Shown here in pieces: positions 54,063 to 64,000 of a DNA stretch of 64,000 nt. Origin of the DNA: Nymphaea colorata (taxonomy: Eukaryota; Streptophyta; Magnoliopsida; Nymphaeales; Nymphaeaceae). The notes beneath the pieces were generated by a model. That model worked only from the letters and a program-made list of their open reading frames with translations. It was not told where the DNA came from and searched no databases. The stretch covers positions 14,152,040 through 14,216,039 of the forward strand of contig NC_045145.1 of NCBI RefSeq assembly GCF_008831285.2, read 5' to 3'. Numbering within the stretch: position 1 is the first letter of the stretch; the number at the start of each line of letters is the position of its first letter. The translations under genes were made by a program, and so were the position numbers.

Positions 54063-55073
54063 AACGAATGAGACTATAGGCAAAGTATGTTCACAGGTAT
54101 AATCATGACTCAAACCAAGTCTTTGATCTGGACAAGACAGTAGTAAACGTAACCCAAACAGCTGTCGCAGACACCTTATCAGGAGTCCGCATTGTTAGCT
54201 AATAAGGTAAATGGAATATGTGTTACCCAGCAGATAGCAGTCGCGCAAATAATATTTCCTTATGACCCAGTATTGGATCCAAAATCTAATCGTTGGCCAC
54301 ATGCTTCGTGCTCCAGCTATGCATCCTTGACGGAACCAGCTTCCAACAAGTGATAAACTTCTCCCTGTGGGAGAGCATGGGTTACAGATTATGCAAAGGA
54401 ATGTATCTTTTACTTAGCCTGATTCAACTCAAAGATCTTAAAGTTACGAGCTGGTCGCATATCAAGGCGTCGTTCGGCCAACTAGTATTACCTTGCACTT
54501 ACAAATGGATAGTCAACAGAAACTATAAGCCATTATGCTTAAATGAACGTCAGCCACAAGAGGACGTTTACTAGCATGACCCCATAAGCCATTGGCGCAT
54601 TGGGGGCTACATAAAATTGCCTAGGGTTTATAACTCTAGGCCTCTGGCTCATCAGACAGTGATGCCAGGTCACACGGGCTGTGAATGTGAGATCTTTGGT
54701 GTCAGAAAACCAGGGTTTTCTCACAGTCAAAAGGAATCCGATCATCCCTTCCAAAGCTGCACTATGACTGATGAGTGATGAACAGTGCAACAACAATTGT
54801 GACGAGGCTTCTTTCAAAGATGTGCAGGTTGACTGGCATTGAAAGGCCATCCACCCATTTTCATGATCCACAGCTCACATCCGGCAAATGTTTCTTCCAG
54901 TCAGTCTCCCAAGTGGTGCATACCTGAGCTGTCCGGGTGAGAGGGTACTTAGGTAACTGCCAGTGGCCACAATCACTAACTTGGGTCAGGAGAAACCGGT
55001 GACAAGCCTCGAACTTCCTTTGGTCAGCGACTGGCAAACTCGAATATTTCATCCAATCCAATGCTATTCAAGT

Positions 55074-58000
55074 TTATGAGGCATGATCAACGGATTTAAG
55101 CATCTCAAGTATCAGCTTTTCCTGCTTTGCATCTAGTTATGGACAAGAAAATGACAAGACTTAGGAATGAATTTAACAAGAGCAATAGGAAATTGAAAAC
55201 CAAAAGAAGCCCTATTACATTCTTGATCAGGGTTGTCAGAGAAGCTTGAATGTAAAGCATTCCCAGCATCATCAAGAATTGCGGAGGCTGTCATGGATGA
55301 CTCCATGCATATGATGGCAGAAATAGCATCAAGCCGAGTAACTTCATTGCGGAACATGAGCCTTGCATGTGCTACAAAAGTAAGGTGCATAATTCAATTC
55401 AAAAGTTGAACGAGAAAAGGAACATGATCTGCAGACTAACGTGGCAAATGAGTGAAGCAATTCATACCTTGAGCCAATCTTATCAAACTCTCAAGCATGC
55501 GTATTGTGGTTCTTGCTGAACAGTCAACACGTTAGTGCCATTCAATCCTACTTTTCAGAAAGTACCAGAGAAACCAGCTTAAACAGACTGATACCTGCAT
55601 TCTGCAAAGCTGATCTTCTCTGGAGTTGGTAATAACTTGAAAGAACTCTTTCTGCTTCCTTTGTAAGTATGGGCTGGAAGTTTCTTTTAACGTACTGTAT
55701 GTACCTATAAAGTAGGTCTATTATCAGCCAAACTACAGAGGTAAGGAAACAAAAGTCAGCCACTTCAACCACATTTAGCACCAAGAAGGATGTTTTTATA
55801 CCCTGTATACGATTATTGCACAATCCAAATTCTCTCCCAAGAATCAGCAAACTTGGAGCATAAGGCATTACAAAAAGTTTACAATTTGAAACCCAACCTC
55901 AGATTTATCATTTCCACATTCTCGATCCTACTTAATTGTTAAATCCTGAGCATATATTTCATACATGCATGCAAGCACAATAAATAGTTGCTCCTATGAA
56001 AAAAATGCGAACATTACATGTTCTATCCATGTCATACCCCGCATGTGAACTTGAATCCATGTGAGTTAGCAATAGCAGATTGTGCTATTTCATGAAAAGA
56101 AACTCTTTTCATTTGGGAATTAATCACCGGGACCAAAACAGTTGCCTTAGATGCATTTTTAATAGCTTCTTTATTTCTTGTAGAAACAGTAAAAGCGAGA
56201 GAAAGTAAAAGCTAGAAAACGAGAAACGAACACAGATGTAACGTGGAAAACCCCTCAACTAGAGGGAAAAAACCACGGGTGAGGAGGACCGGTGCCCACT
56301 AACAACCAGACACTCTCTCTCATAAACTTTCATTCATACCCAAAAATTAGGGTTCCAAAGATATAAGTAGAGTCTCAATAGGCCTAAACAGGAGCACACA
56401 CTAGACCGGGTCCAGACCCAGACCCGTACATTAAAACACGTCAACACTCTCCCTCAAGTTGGGCATACAAATCAAACATGTCCAACTTGGATACATTTCT
56501 TTCAAATGAAGTTGAAGACAAGGCTTTGGTCAGGACATCAGCTGTTTGGTCTTCAGATCTCATATAAGGAAGTACAAGTTCTTTAGCATCAATTCTCTCT
56601 CGAATGAAATGCAGGTCAATCTCAACATGCTTTGTTCTGTCGTGAAGCACAGGGTTATTGGCCAAGTTGATTGCTGACTTGTTATCACAATACATCTTCA
56701 TTGGTTCTTCAACTTTTATACCAATATCAGTCAACAATACTTTCAGCCACAAAAGCTCAGAAACTCCCATAGCAACAGCTCTGTATTCTGCTTCAACACT
56801 GAAAAAAGAACAAACGTCTTGCCTCTTTACTCCTCCACACTATGAGATTCTCACCCAAATAAATACAATAGCCAGAGGTGGACCTCCTAGTGTCAATACA
56901 GCTTGCCCAGTCTGCATCTGAATAACCTTAAATCCCAAGAGTGTCTTGCTTAACATACAGGAGACCTTTGCCAGGATTCCTCTTCAAGTAGCATAAGATC
57001 CTGTCGACAGCCTTCAAGTGAGCATCCGTGGGAGCATGCATGAACTGACTCATCACATTCACAATGAAGGTAATATCAGGTCTAGTGAGAGTAAGATAAA
57101 TCAATTTCAACACAAGACGTTGATATCTTCTCTTGGCCTCTTCACAGAGAGGCTCCCCATCTCTAAGACTCCGCTTATGGCCAGCATCAAGAGGAGTAGA
57201 AGCTGGTCTACACCCCAGTTTCTCTTTCTCCTTTAACAAATCTAGAGTGTACTTCTGTTGATTTAGCACAAGGCTAGTACCAGACCTAGCAATTTCAATG
57301 CCAATGAAATATTTCAACTTACCAAGGTCCTTGAGATCAAACTCGATCGCCAACAGTTTCTTTAACTTACTTATTTCATCTTCATCATCACTTGTGACAA
57401 TCATATCATCAATATATACCAACAGAATAGTAACCTTTTGCTCATTCCTCTTCACAAATTGATGATATCCATATTGTCTCATTACAAGTCTAAGTCGCTC
57501 AAACCATGTTCGATGAGATTGTTTGAGCCCATATAGAGCTTTCCTTAACTTGCAACATTTTCCAGGTTCCTCATATCTTGGAGGCATACACATATATACT
57601 TCCTCTTCAAGGTCTTCATTGAAAAATGCGTTCTTGACATCAAGCTGGTACATCTTCCACTCATTTATCACAGCTAACGATATAATGACTCTGACAGTCT
57701 TCATCTTTGCAATGGGAGCAAAGGTCTCCAAGTAGTCGATTTCATATTTCTAACTGAACCTCTTGGCAACAAGTCGAGCTTTATATCTGTCTATATTCAC
57801 ATCTGGCTTATACTTAATGACATAAACCCACTTGGATCCTACCAGATGAGCGGCTTCAAGAATCTTTACCACCTCTCATGTCTTGTTTCTATTCAAGGCT
57901 TCCATCTCTTCTTGCATTGCATAAGTCCACTTGGGATCACTCTGAACCTAAGCAACATTCTTAGGAATCACATCCAAAGAAAAAGAAGATACAAAACATT

Positions 58001-61000
58001 TGTAGACTTTGCTCAGTCAAACAAAGTTACCAATAGGATGTTGAGTACATGACTTGACACCCTTTCGCAGGGCGATGGGAAGCTCTTCACTTGCAGCAAC
58101 AGTCTATATGTCTTCTTCAACTTGTTTCTCTCAAGCATGACTTGGATCATCAGGCAAGGACTAACTGAATTGGGAGTAGAATTCTCACCACCTGTCACCT
58201 CATCTGTACAGACTCTTCACCTAGAGTAAACTTGCCCAAAACGGTGACAATGTTCCTCCTCAGTCCCAGTAAAACCCCTTTCATCACTACGTTCCTCCTC
58301 AGTCCCAGTAGAACCCCTTTCATCAACTGCTTGACTCTCCTCCCGCCTATAGTCTAAGAAATCTGTGAACTGAATATCTTGACTCAGAGAATACTCTTCC
58401 CTTGACATAGACTTCTCCCCCTGAAGAGAATTCTCACCAAAATAGGAAGCATGTTCAAGGAAAGTGATATCTTTGGTAACATAAGCACGCCCAGTGGAAG
58501 GGTCCCGACACTTATAACCTTTTTGAGTGGGAAAATAACCTAGAAATATGTCCTTAATAGACCTGGGATCAAGCTTTTTAATATGAGGACTATGATTGTG
58601 AATAAAACAGACACAACCAAAAACTCTGGGTGGAAGAGAGAAAAGTTCACGACTCCCCGGTAACATAGAGTGAGGCGTCTGCCCATACAACACCCGACTA
58701 GGCAGACGGTTGATAAGATACGCACTGGTCAACACAGCATCCCCCCAATACTTTTTTGGAACATGACGTTGAAAAAGAAGAGCCCGAGTCATATTCAACA
58801 ACTGGTGTTCCCTTTCTTCGTTCAGCAACTCCATTTTGAGGAGGAGTATAACTACATGAAGTCTCATGAACAATTTCCTTTTTTCGAAAGAAGCTATCAA
58901 GAGACTGACACGTATATTCACAAGCATTGTCAAAACGAAAGGTCTTAACAGATGCTCCATATTGAGTTTCCACATAAGTAATGAAAGTTTCTATAACAGT
59001 AGGAACTTCGCTACGGTCTTTTAGCAAGTAAACAATGGTGTTCCGAGAACAATCATCTATAAAGGTGATAAAATACTGAAAACCATGACAAGAAGGAATT
59101 CCTAAAGGCCCCCACACATCAGAATGAATCATGGCAAACACCTCATTAGAACGATGGATAGACTGAAGCCCTAACATGTTTGGCCAAGTGACAGACATCA
59201 CAAGACACCATAGTCATATCTAACCTGGAACACAGATCAGGAAATAACTGTCTCAGAATTCCAAAAGGAATGTGTCCAAGGCGCTCATGCCAATGCAGAA
59301 TCGATTGAAGGGAGTCTTCTCTACTCTTCGTTGTTTTGCTGGCGGCTGTCATGAGAGCAGTAGCGGCACGCATAGGTAAACGATATAGCCCTTCAGAAAA
59401 CAAACCAATCATAATCATATTCCTTGTCACTAAGTCCTACAGAACACCGCGATCAGCAAAAAAAATAAGTTCACAATTCAACTCTTTTGTAATCTTGCTA
59501 ACCGACAAGAGGTTCAAGGAAAGATGAGGAACATGTAAAGCATTGTGGACTAAGAACTTGTTCAAAAGTGAGAGACTCCCTTTTCCAGCCACAGAGATAG
59601 AGGAACCATCGGCAAGAGACACACGTTCCTTTCCTAACGAAAGCTTATACCCATGAAAGACCTTAGGATCGCCAGTCATGTGGTGAGTAGCACCACTATC
59701 AATAATCCACTCGTCCATACGAGAATCTACCATCACGAAAGCTCACTAAAATAGCAATAAAGGCTGGAAGCGTGAAACAAATGGTGGCCAACTGCTAGAA
59801 GGAAGAAGACAGCCCCACACAGAGCAAAAAACGACCAACACGAGCAACGGCAGCAGCGGCAATCGCAGCACGGAGGCGATGAAGGCAACACTAGACCACC
59901 ACTGAAACTACACGGTGGCAGCGAACAGTCCTGGACTACCAACGGTAATAGGGAACAACAGAAACACCACCAAAACTCACGGCAGCAGAGGATGAGCAGC
60001 AACCGATGGGCAGAAATGCATAAACACGGGAGGGAGACCCGTCAGACGCAGAGCGGACGACACAGGGCGAAGCAGACAGTATCACCGGCGGCGCTGCACA
60101 GATACAACAGGCAGCTCTGGAAGAAACCGGCGACGCTGGTGGCGCAGAATGAGAGAGGCTGCAGATGCTGGGGATGACAGCCAGACGACGCAGCTGATGA
60201 TCCAACGCGTGAGAGCACTGGGACCGTCAGGAGAAGTCCTCAGGCGCAACTCAGCTTCAGGCCTGTCGGAGAGGGCTTCACTTGAAAATTCGCATAAAGT
60301 CGTAGACACCTCCAAAAATCCTGAAATTTGGACCACAGCAAGAGCACAAGGCAAGGAGTGGACGCTCCAAATTTGGGCTGAATCCGAGCAGTCTACACGC
60401 AGGTCGTTGAGTCTTGAAGTCGCGGGTTGCCTGTCGCCTGCTTCAAGAAGACGCCGCCGATTCCCGCCAGATTCCGTCTGTCGCCTCCAGAAACGCCATC
60501 TGTGGTCCGATCGACGTCAAACTTGGTGGAGAGGATCACCTGGATGTTGGGAATCGAATGGCACCGGAATCATCAAAATCCAACGGTCCGATCGCTAGAA
60601 AAGTCACCGGAAACATGGACTGGTCGGCAGTAAAGCAGAACAGTGTCTGATCAGACTTCTTTAGCTCGAATCTCACTCAATACTGCACCGATTGACACGA
60701 TTCCACTTCCCTTCAACAGATTGGTTTGTTGGGAAGCGATCTGAATCAAAACCCCCAAAAGTTACAGCCGATTGAGCCCTCGATTGAAGCTCAGACAGAA
60801 ACAGGCTTAGTGAGGCCTGTTAAAACTGAGTATACAGAATATGGCATGATCGTCTTCAAACGGCCCTCAAATCGGTTCTCCTTCGATCAAATCCGCTGGT
60901 AGGTCATCCACACGTCGATGGTGAAGGAGCTCGCACAGCAAACAGGCAAGAGTTGATGGTGTCCACCGGAACTTCACGGCGGCAGACGATCACCATTCAA

Positions 61001-63282
61001 ACGGTGATCCAATACGAGCACAAACAAGAAACTCAAAACCAACCTGACTCTAATACCATGTAGAAACAGTAAAAGCGAGAGAACGAGAAACGAACATAGA
61101 TGTAACGTGAAAAACCCCTCAACTAGAGGGGAAAACCCACGGGTGAAGATGACTGTTGCCCACTAGCAACCAGACACTCTCTCTCATAAACTTTCATTCA
61201 TACCAAAAAATTAGGGTTACAAAGATATAAGTAGAGCCTCAACAGGCCTAAACAGGAGCACAGGAGCACACACTGGACCGGGTCCAGACCCAGACCCGTA
61301 CATTAAAACACATCAACATTTCTAGTTGCTAGACTGAACTTTGGGAGAACCTATCGAACTTGGATCACAAAATCAAACTGCCAAACTATTCCCTGACTAA
61401 CTTTTTTCCTATGCATATGCAAGCAAAGCACCCTACAGTGCTAATATCCAAGTACAGTTCATGCAGCTGTTTTACATCTAATGTTGTTGAAAATCAGGTT
61501 AATGATGGGATGAAAAAAAAAGTCAAGAACAGATTGAGTTTGCTAATTAACATCACCTATATGTTGCTTAAGAAAATAAAAGATGGCTGAATAATGAATT
61601 GAACCACATCCATGGTTAGTGAGAATTGTGCATAACTATGTTTACATTGTAGCATTGACAATTTGATAGCCTTCAAGGCTATCAGTCGACTGGTACGGTG
61701 GAAGAGAGGAAGAGAACAAGAGGGAGAGAGATCAAGAGAGAGAACAAAATATCATAATAACTTCCATTAGGGCTAATCACGCCTAAAAAGGATTACAGCA
61801 TAAAGCAAAACGGGTCCTTACTAAGGTCCCGATCCATAACCCAAACATAACGTAAAACAAACATAACATAAAACAATGCTAACAAAGCCTAAACTAAAAC
61901 AGAGCCTAACACAATTACACACAAATGTTAACAAAGTCAAATTTAACATGCATAACCTTAACAAAAAGGAAAATGATTATAAGAATTTTAGTTATTCAGA
62001 GTAATCTCACAAAACTAGAAAAAGATTATAAGCATTTTACTATTTTAGTTATTCAGAATAGACATAAGGTCATTGTACTTTATCCAACCAGATCTAACAA
62101 GCATTGACCTGATTCAGCATTAATAGAGATCAATAAAAGTCAATGTTTCATTTAACTATTTTTTATATTCTTCACATCAAGTACATAAAATGATAAAAGT
62201 ATCATTGTTTGACTTCATGACAAATAATAAAGGCAACAGTAATGGATATCAGTTTCCTGCATAAAAACATAATTAAGTAATTCCTAACATTGCAACTAGA
62301 AGTCTTGAAGAATTCAAAAGAATAATTCATTATAACAATGAACTAACCAATCATGCCTACAAAAATTTTCCTCACAGAATTATAAAAAACACAAAACAGT
62401 TGATTTAAATAGTACTTGTATCTCTACATTTGATGCAAATCCCTACAATATTTCAGAAAGCTTATCAACCGATATGAAGTTACACTGAATTTAAGAGTTT
62501 ACCTTCTAAGCAAAGGCAATGGCCATACACAAGCTAAATCCTCAGTGTCCTTGGTTTTCTCTGATCCCCTATGCTGCTAACAACAAACAAATATTAAGTG
62601 TGTTCAGACCAAGGAATACTAAACATAAATTGCATGCATACCTCAGATAAAATATGCTCTGAAACTACTGCATCCCATTGTGGGTTTTTTGTGTCCAAGA
62701 GTACCAGCACAATATCAAATCTGCTCAATAATGGTCCAGAGAGTGTGGTGTTTACAGACAAAGCTTAGAGAGTTCAGTAGCAGGGAAAGCGAAGCAAAAA
62801 TAGGGTTTTTATTTTAGAGATTGGATCACTTTCTCTACATGGTTTCGAGTATTACATAGGGCAGGTAAGCCTGTGTTTACTTCAGTAGTACTTGACAGTT
62901 TCTTATACACAAAATAAAGTTGATAAGAAAAGGGAAAGGCAACATTAGGCCCTGGTGCTCAAGAAGACTATCTCATACTGCAGCTCATATCTTCATTTAT
63001 ATATTGTCTTCCTGTCTTTATCTTCCTATTCCTCTTGAGAGCAACTCCTGAAGGATTTGCTACATGTTTTCCATACTAATGAAGTATGAACTATGAATTC
63101 TGATAGAAGTAACAAGTACATGTTGATGCTCCACGGCAATCATGCATTCACAAATAGGTATAAATCAAAACATAACAAGGTAAGTTATGCTTTAGGATAC
63201 ATTGACTAGGATCATACTGTCCCTTTGGATTTGTTGCACCAAACACGGTTGTCTTTGTACTCAAAGTCGTCACAAGACCAGC
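55074..63282 (-). CDS. MCM9: MCM9 DNA helicase, 3' seven exons (5' part beyond the right edge)
   Basis: The exons in coding order are 63282-63201, 62763-62642, 62573-62503, 55704-55595, 55515-55468, 55371-55219 and 55132-55074. All phases agree, giving 214 residues to the stop. MCM9 is an MCM-family AAA+ ATPase acting in the nucleus in DNA replication/recombination repair, with MCM8 as partner in animals. Visible motifs are the sensor-1 region [17 protein letters not shown], the arginine-finger block [18 protein letters not shown], a linker and [19 protein letters not shown], the sensor-2 helix region [20 protein letters not shown], and the C-terminus ending [14 protein letters not shown]-type sequence. 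The Walker A and B exons are not in the window. [20 protein letters not shown] and [15 protein letters not shown] are what I associate with plant MCM9 specifically rather than MCM2-8. The third exon's acceptor is a tandem TAGCAG, so one extra Gln is possible. Its next intron carries a Copia element. Confidence 0.92.
56174..56178. repeat. target-site duplication, left copy
   Basis: TTTCT directly before the LTR; the same five bases follow the other LTR at 61319-61323. Confidence 0.88.
56179..56446 (-). repeat. 3' LTR of the Copia element
   Basis: 268 bp with TG...CA ends. It differs from the other LTR by a 16-bp duplicated AAGTAAAAGCTAGAAA-type insertion near its outer end and by lacking a 10-bp AGGAGCACA duplication found in the other copy. 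Confidence 0.93.
56441..56830 (-). pseudogene. Copia pol: RNase H domain
   Basis: The frame contains [31 protein letters not shown] and the [10 protein letters not shown] tail typical of Copia RNase H. It ends LEGEC just inside the LTR. Upstream, the SxEAEYRA start is in another frame from the [10 protein letters not shown] segment (about 56930-56870), so a frameshift lies near 56800. Confidence 0.88.
56447..56455 (-). other. polypurine tract
   Basis: GAGGGAGAG on the minus strand immediately before the 3' LTR, the expected site for plus-strand priming. It overlaps the last codons of the RNase H frame. Confidence 0.75.
56831..57780 (-). pseudogene. Copia pol: reverse transcriptase domain, with in-frame stops
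   Basis: Core motifs are present: [38 protein letters not shown], the catalytic [19 protein letters not shown] and YLTLTRPDI. An in-frame TAG interrupts the start of the domain (RFS[14 protein letters not shown]; CAG is the expected codon). A TAA follows TLGI before [10 protein letters not shown]. The domain is readable in one frame for 267 residues between these stops. Confidence 0.93.
58217..58975 (-). pseudogene. Copia pol: integrase C-terminal part and linker
   Basis: The frame has [47 protein letters not shown] and [20 protein letters not shown], the usual region after the Copia integrase catalytic core. It is offset by a frameshift near 58810-58830 from the core itself. Its C-terminal linker contains a 13-residue in-frame tandem duplication (DERG-TGTEEE) at 58252-58329. 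Confidence 0.9.
58252..58329 (-). repeat. 39-bp in-frame tandem duplication within pol
   Basis: Copies at 58252-58290 and 58291-58329 are nearly identical (about three differences) and add 13 residues to the acidic linker between integrase and reverse transcriptase. Confidence 0.85.
58698..59430 (-). pseudogene. Copia pol: GAG-pre-integrase and integrase catalytic core
   Basis: The zinc-binding pre-integrase segment reads [14 protein letters not shown]...CDVCHLAKH (HHCC type). The catalytic core follows with [28 protein letters not shown] and a [10 protein letters not shown] end carrying the last acidic residue. There is a frame change at about 59150-59200 between the two parts, so the segment cannot be read as one protein. 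Confidence 0.9.
59437..59745 (-). pseudogene. Copia aspartic protease domain, ended by a TAG
   Basis: [17 protein letters not shown] is the classic Copia protease active site (DSG). It is followed by [16 protein letters not shown] and [14 protein letters not shown]. The frame stops at a TAG after FADRGVL, where family members continue with Gln, and then stays open in the same frame into the pre-integrase region. Nothing resembling gag or a CCHC zinc knuckle precedes it. Confidence 0.9.
59746..61047 (-). other. Copia 5' leader in place of gag
   Basis: About 1.3 kb lie between the primer-binding site and the protease. No gag motif or CCHC knuckle is seen in any minus-strand frame. The part from about 59760 to 60660 is much richer in G/C than the rest of the element. 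It may be a long natural leader retained after deletion of gag, or a captured host sequence. Confidence 0.6.
61048..61060 (-). other. primer-binding site (initiator Met-tRNA type)
   Basis: The minus strand reads TGGTATTAGAGTC directly next to the 5' LTR. The usual plant Copia site is TGGTATCAGAGC, complementary to the 3' end of initiator Met-tRNA. Two bases differ, one of them C to T in a CAG context. Confidence 0.85.
61061..61318 (-). repeat. 5' LTR of the Copia element
   Basis: 258 bp with TG...CA ends. It should contain the element's promoter: the plus reading has GATATAAGTAG near 61223, which is only weakly TATA-like on the minus strand. It is flanked inside by the primer-binding site. 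Confidence 0.93.
61319..61323. repeat. target-site duplication, right copy
   Basis: TTTCT directly after the LTR, matching 56174-56178. A perfect pair shows that this is one original insertion and not a recombinant between two elements. Confidence 0.88.
61690..61870. repeat. possible old LTR fragment
   Basis: A purine-rich GAGAGAGATCAAGAGAGAGA stretch is followed by AATAACTTCCATTAGGGCT and GGGTCC/GGTCCCGATCC motifs. The order resembles that of the nearby Copia LTRs (purine tract, ATTAGGGTT, GGGTCC) without clear homology. Confidence 0.25.
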
Positions 63283-64000
63283 CTGAGAAAAGACAAAGTA
63301 TTACCAAGTAACTGTTAAGGTATGACTAGTTCCAGCATGCCCATGAACAAGGGAAAGAATACTGATGACATGGTCCGCTGTCAAGGAATGATAACTTTTT
63401 TATCAGCGAAATACTCATCTATAAAACAGCTAATAATACACATTTTCTCAATTTGATGGATAATTGGATCTTTCCTCAACTTGGTGGTTAATGAATGTTA
63501 TTTTTTTAAAGTCAGCGAAACAGCCTATAATCCAAGGGATGATTGGATCTCTCCTCAAACAAACAGGTTTTGGATTTTGTATACTTAGGCCCATATAATA
63601 AATGTTTAGTCCAAAAATTTACATAATAAGATAATAATAGAGTCATTAAAAGAATAATGCAATACATGATTTCAGATAATGTGGACTGTTCTGAAATATA
63701 TTTATTTCACCGCAGAGACAAATAATCTTTACCTACTGGAAAGTTGTATGGGAGGAAAAACTTAAATAACTGAAAAAAAAAAGAACAAAAAGGAAGTCCA
63801 ACCTGGAATTCTCAGTTGCCTCATTCATGGATAAGTGGGAAAATGAGCAGAGAATGCCTCTCTCTCTCTCTCTCACACACACACATAAAAGATTCTCGAT
63901 TCATGTGCAAATTCTTGATTGATGTCTTAAACCATCATAGCCAAACAAACAGTATTTGAGATTAAATGAAAAGCAATTTGTGATAAAGCTCAAAAGAGAA
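63283..64000 (-). other. MCM9 intron continuing past the window edge
   Basis: No exon with the expected Walker B or HEAMEQQ-type sequence is seen between the first visible exon and the window end, so this stretch appears to be intron. It contains a CT/CA compound microsatellite at 63858-63885. Confidence 0.6.
63858..63885. repeat. CT-CA compound microsatellite
   Basis: About eight CT units followed directly by five to six CA units. Confidence 0.9.

Larger units (their letters stand above)
43977..55073. other. intergenic region between the HD-Zip gene and MCM9
   Basis: No supported gene. It contains the HD-Zip 3' UTR, GA-rich sequence at 45470-46030, the GC-rich island at 47270-48170, a perfect 37-bp tandem duplication at 53989-54062, and the probable MCM9 3' UTR just left of 55074. 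Frames of 60-135 residues exist but show low-complexity composition and no domain. Confidence 0.5.
56179..61318 (-). mobile_element. Ty1-copia LTR retrotransposon, non-autonomous (no recognisable gag, broken pol)
   Basis: The element is 5140 bp long and oriented minus. LTRs are 56179-56446 (3') and 61061-61318 (5'), both starting TG and ending CA in the plus reading. The target duplication is TTTCT at 56174-56178 and 61319-61323. A primer-binding site resembling the complement of initiator Met-tRNA abuts the 5' LTR, and a short polypurine tract abuts the 3' LTR. Domain order protease, integrase, reverse transcriptase, RNase H is that of Copia. By eye the LTRs differ at about 15 substitutions plus two duplication-type indels, which suggests an insertion a few million years old at usual plant rates. 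It lies in an MCM9 intron in the same orientation as the gene. Confidence 0.95.
55705..62502 (-). other. large MCM9 intron (6.8 kb) hosting a Copia element
   Basis: The intron interrupts an Arg codon (AG|G), with donor AAG|GTAAAC at 62502 and acceptor TTATAG at 55705. The retrotransposon takes up about 5.1 kb of it; without it the intron would be about 1.65 kb. The rest contains an AT-rich segment and, at about 61690-61870, a stretch whose purine-rich start and GGGTCC/GGTCCC motifs look like an old LTR fragment. Confidence 0.85.

Noticed and set aside
54539-54871. 110-codon minus-strand frame left of MCM9
   Set aside because: It lies after the MCM9 stop, probably in the 3' UTR, and shows no motif.
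60149-60598. 149-codon plus-strand frame in the Copia leader
   Set aside because: It is antisense to the element, in its GC-rich part, with Arg-rich composition and no known domain.

Overview
This window is nuclear DNA of a flowering plant. It is AT-rich and gene-poor, has spliced genes with GT-AG introns, carries many CT/GA and TA microsatellites, encodes plant-only families (PLATZ, HD-Zip class I, plastid-type RIBA1) and holds a Ty1-copia retrotransposon primed by initiator-methionine tRNA. I cannot name the species. No rRNA, tRNA, CRISPR array or bacterial-type operon was found, and no clearly new biological system.

Layout: (1) 1-2092, no gene seen. (2) 2093-3196 (+), a three-exon PLATZ zinc-binding transcription regulator whose second intron appears to use a GC donor. 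(3) 3197-12991, intergenic, with diverged repeats and an (AT)n tract. (4) 12992-14468 (+), a two-exon plant-specific protein of unknown function with one C-terminal membrane segment. (5) 16949-20927 (-), a complete seven-exon RIBA1, convergent with gene 4. (6) 20928-42269, about 21 kb with no gene I can recognise, but with candidate minus-strand promoters and repeat relics. (7) 42270-43976 (+), a three-exon HD-Zip I homeobox factor of the ATHB5/6/16 type. (8) 43977-55073, intergenic, including a GC-rich island full of ACGT-core motifs. (9) 55074-63282 (-), the seven 3' exons of the helicase gene MCM9, whose 5' part lies beyond the right edge.

The clearest structural result is a Copia retrotransposon at 56179-61318. 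It has LTRs, a 5-bp target duplication, a primer-binding site and a polypurine tract, and it sits inside an MCM9 intron in the gene's own orientation. It accounts for most of that 6.8-kb intron. The element has no recognisable gag, carries frameshifts and in-frame stops, and is non-autonomous. The host genes are functionally unrelated (transcription, flavin synthesis, DNA replication/repair), as is usual for plant nuclear DNA. Exon boundaries were worked out by hand from reading frame, splice sites and family conservation.
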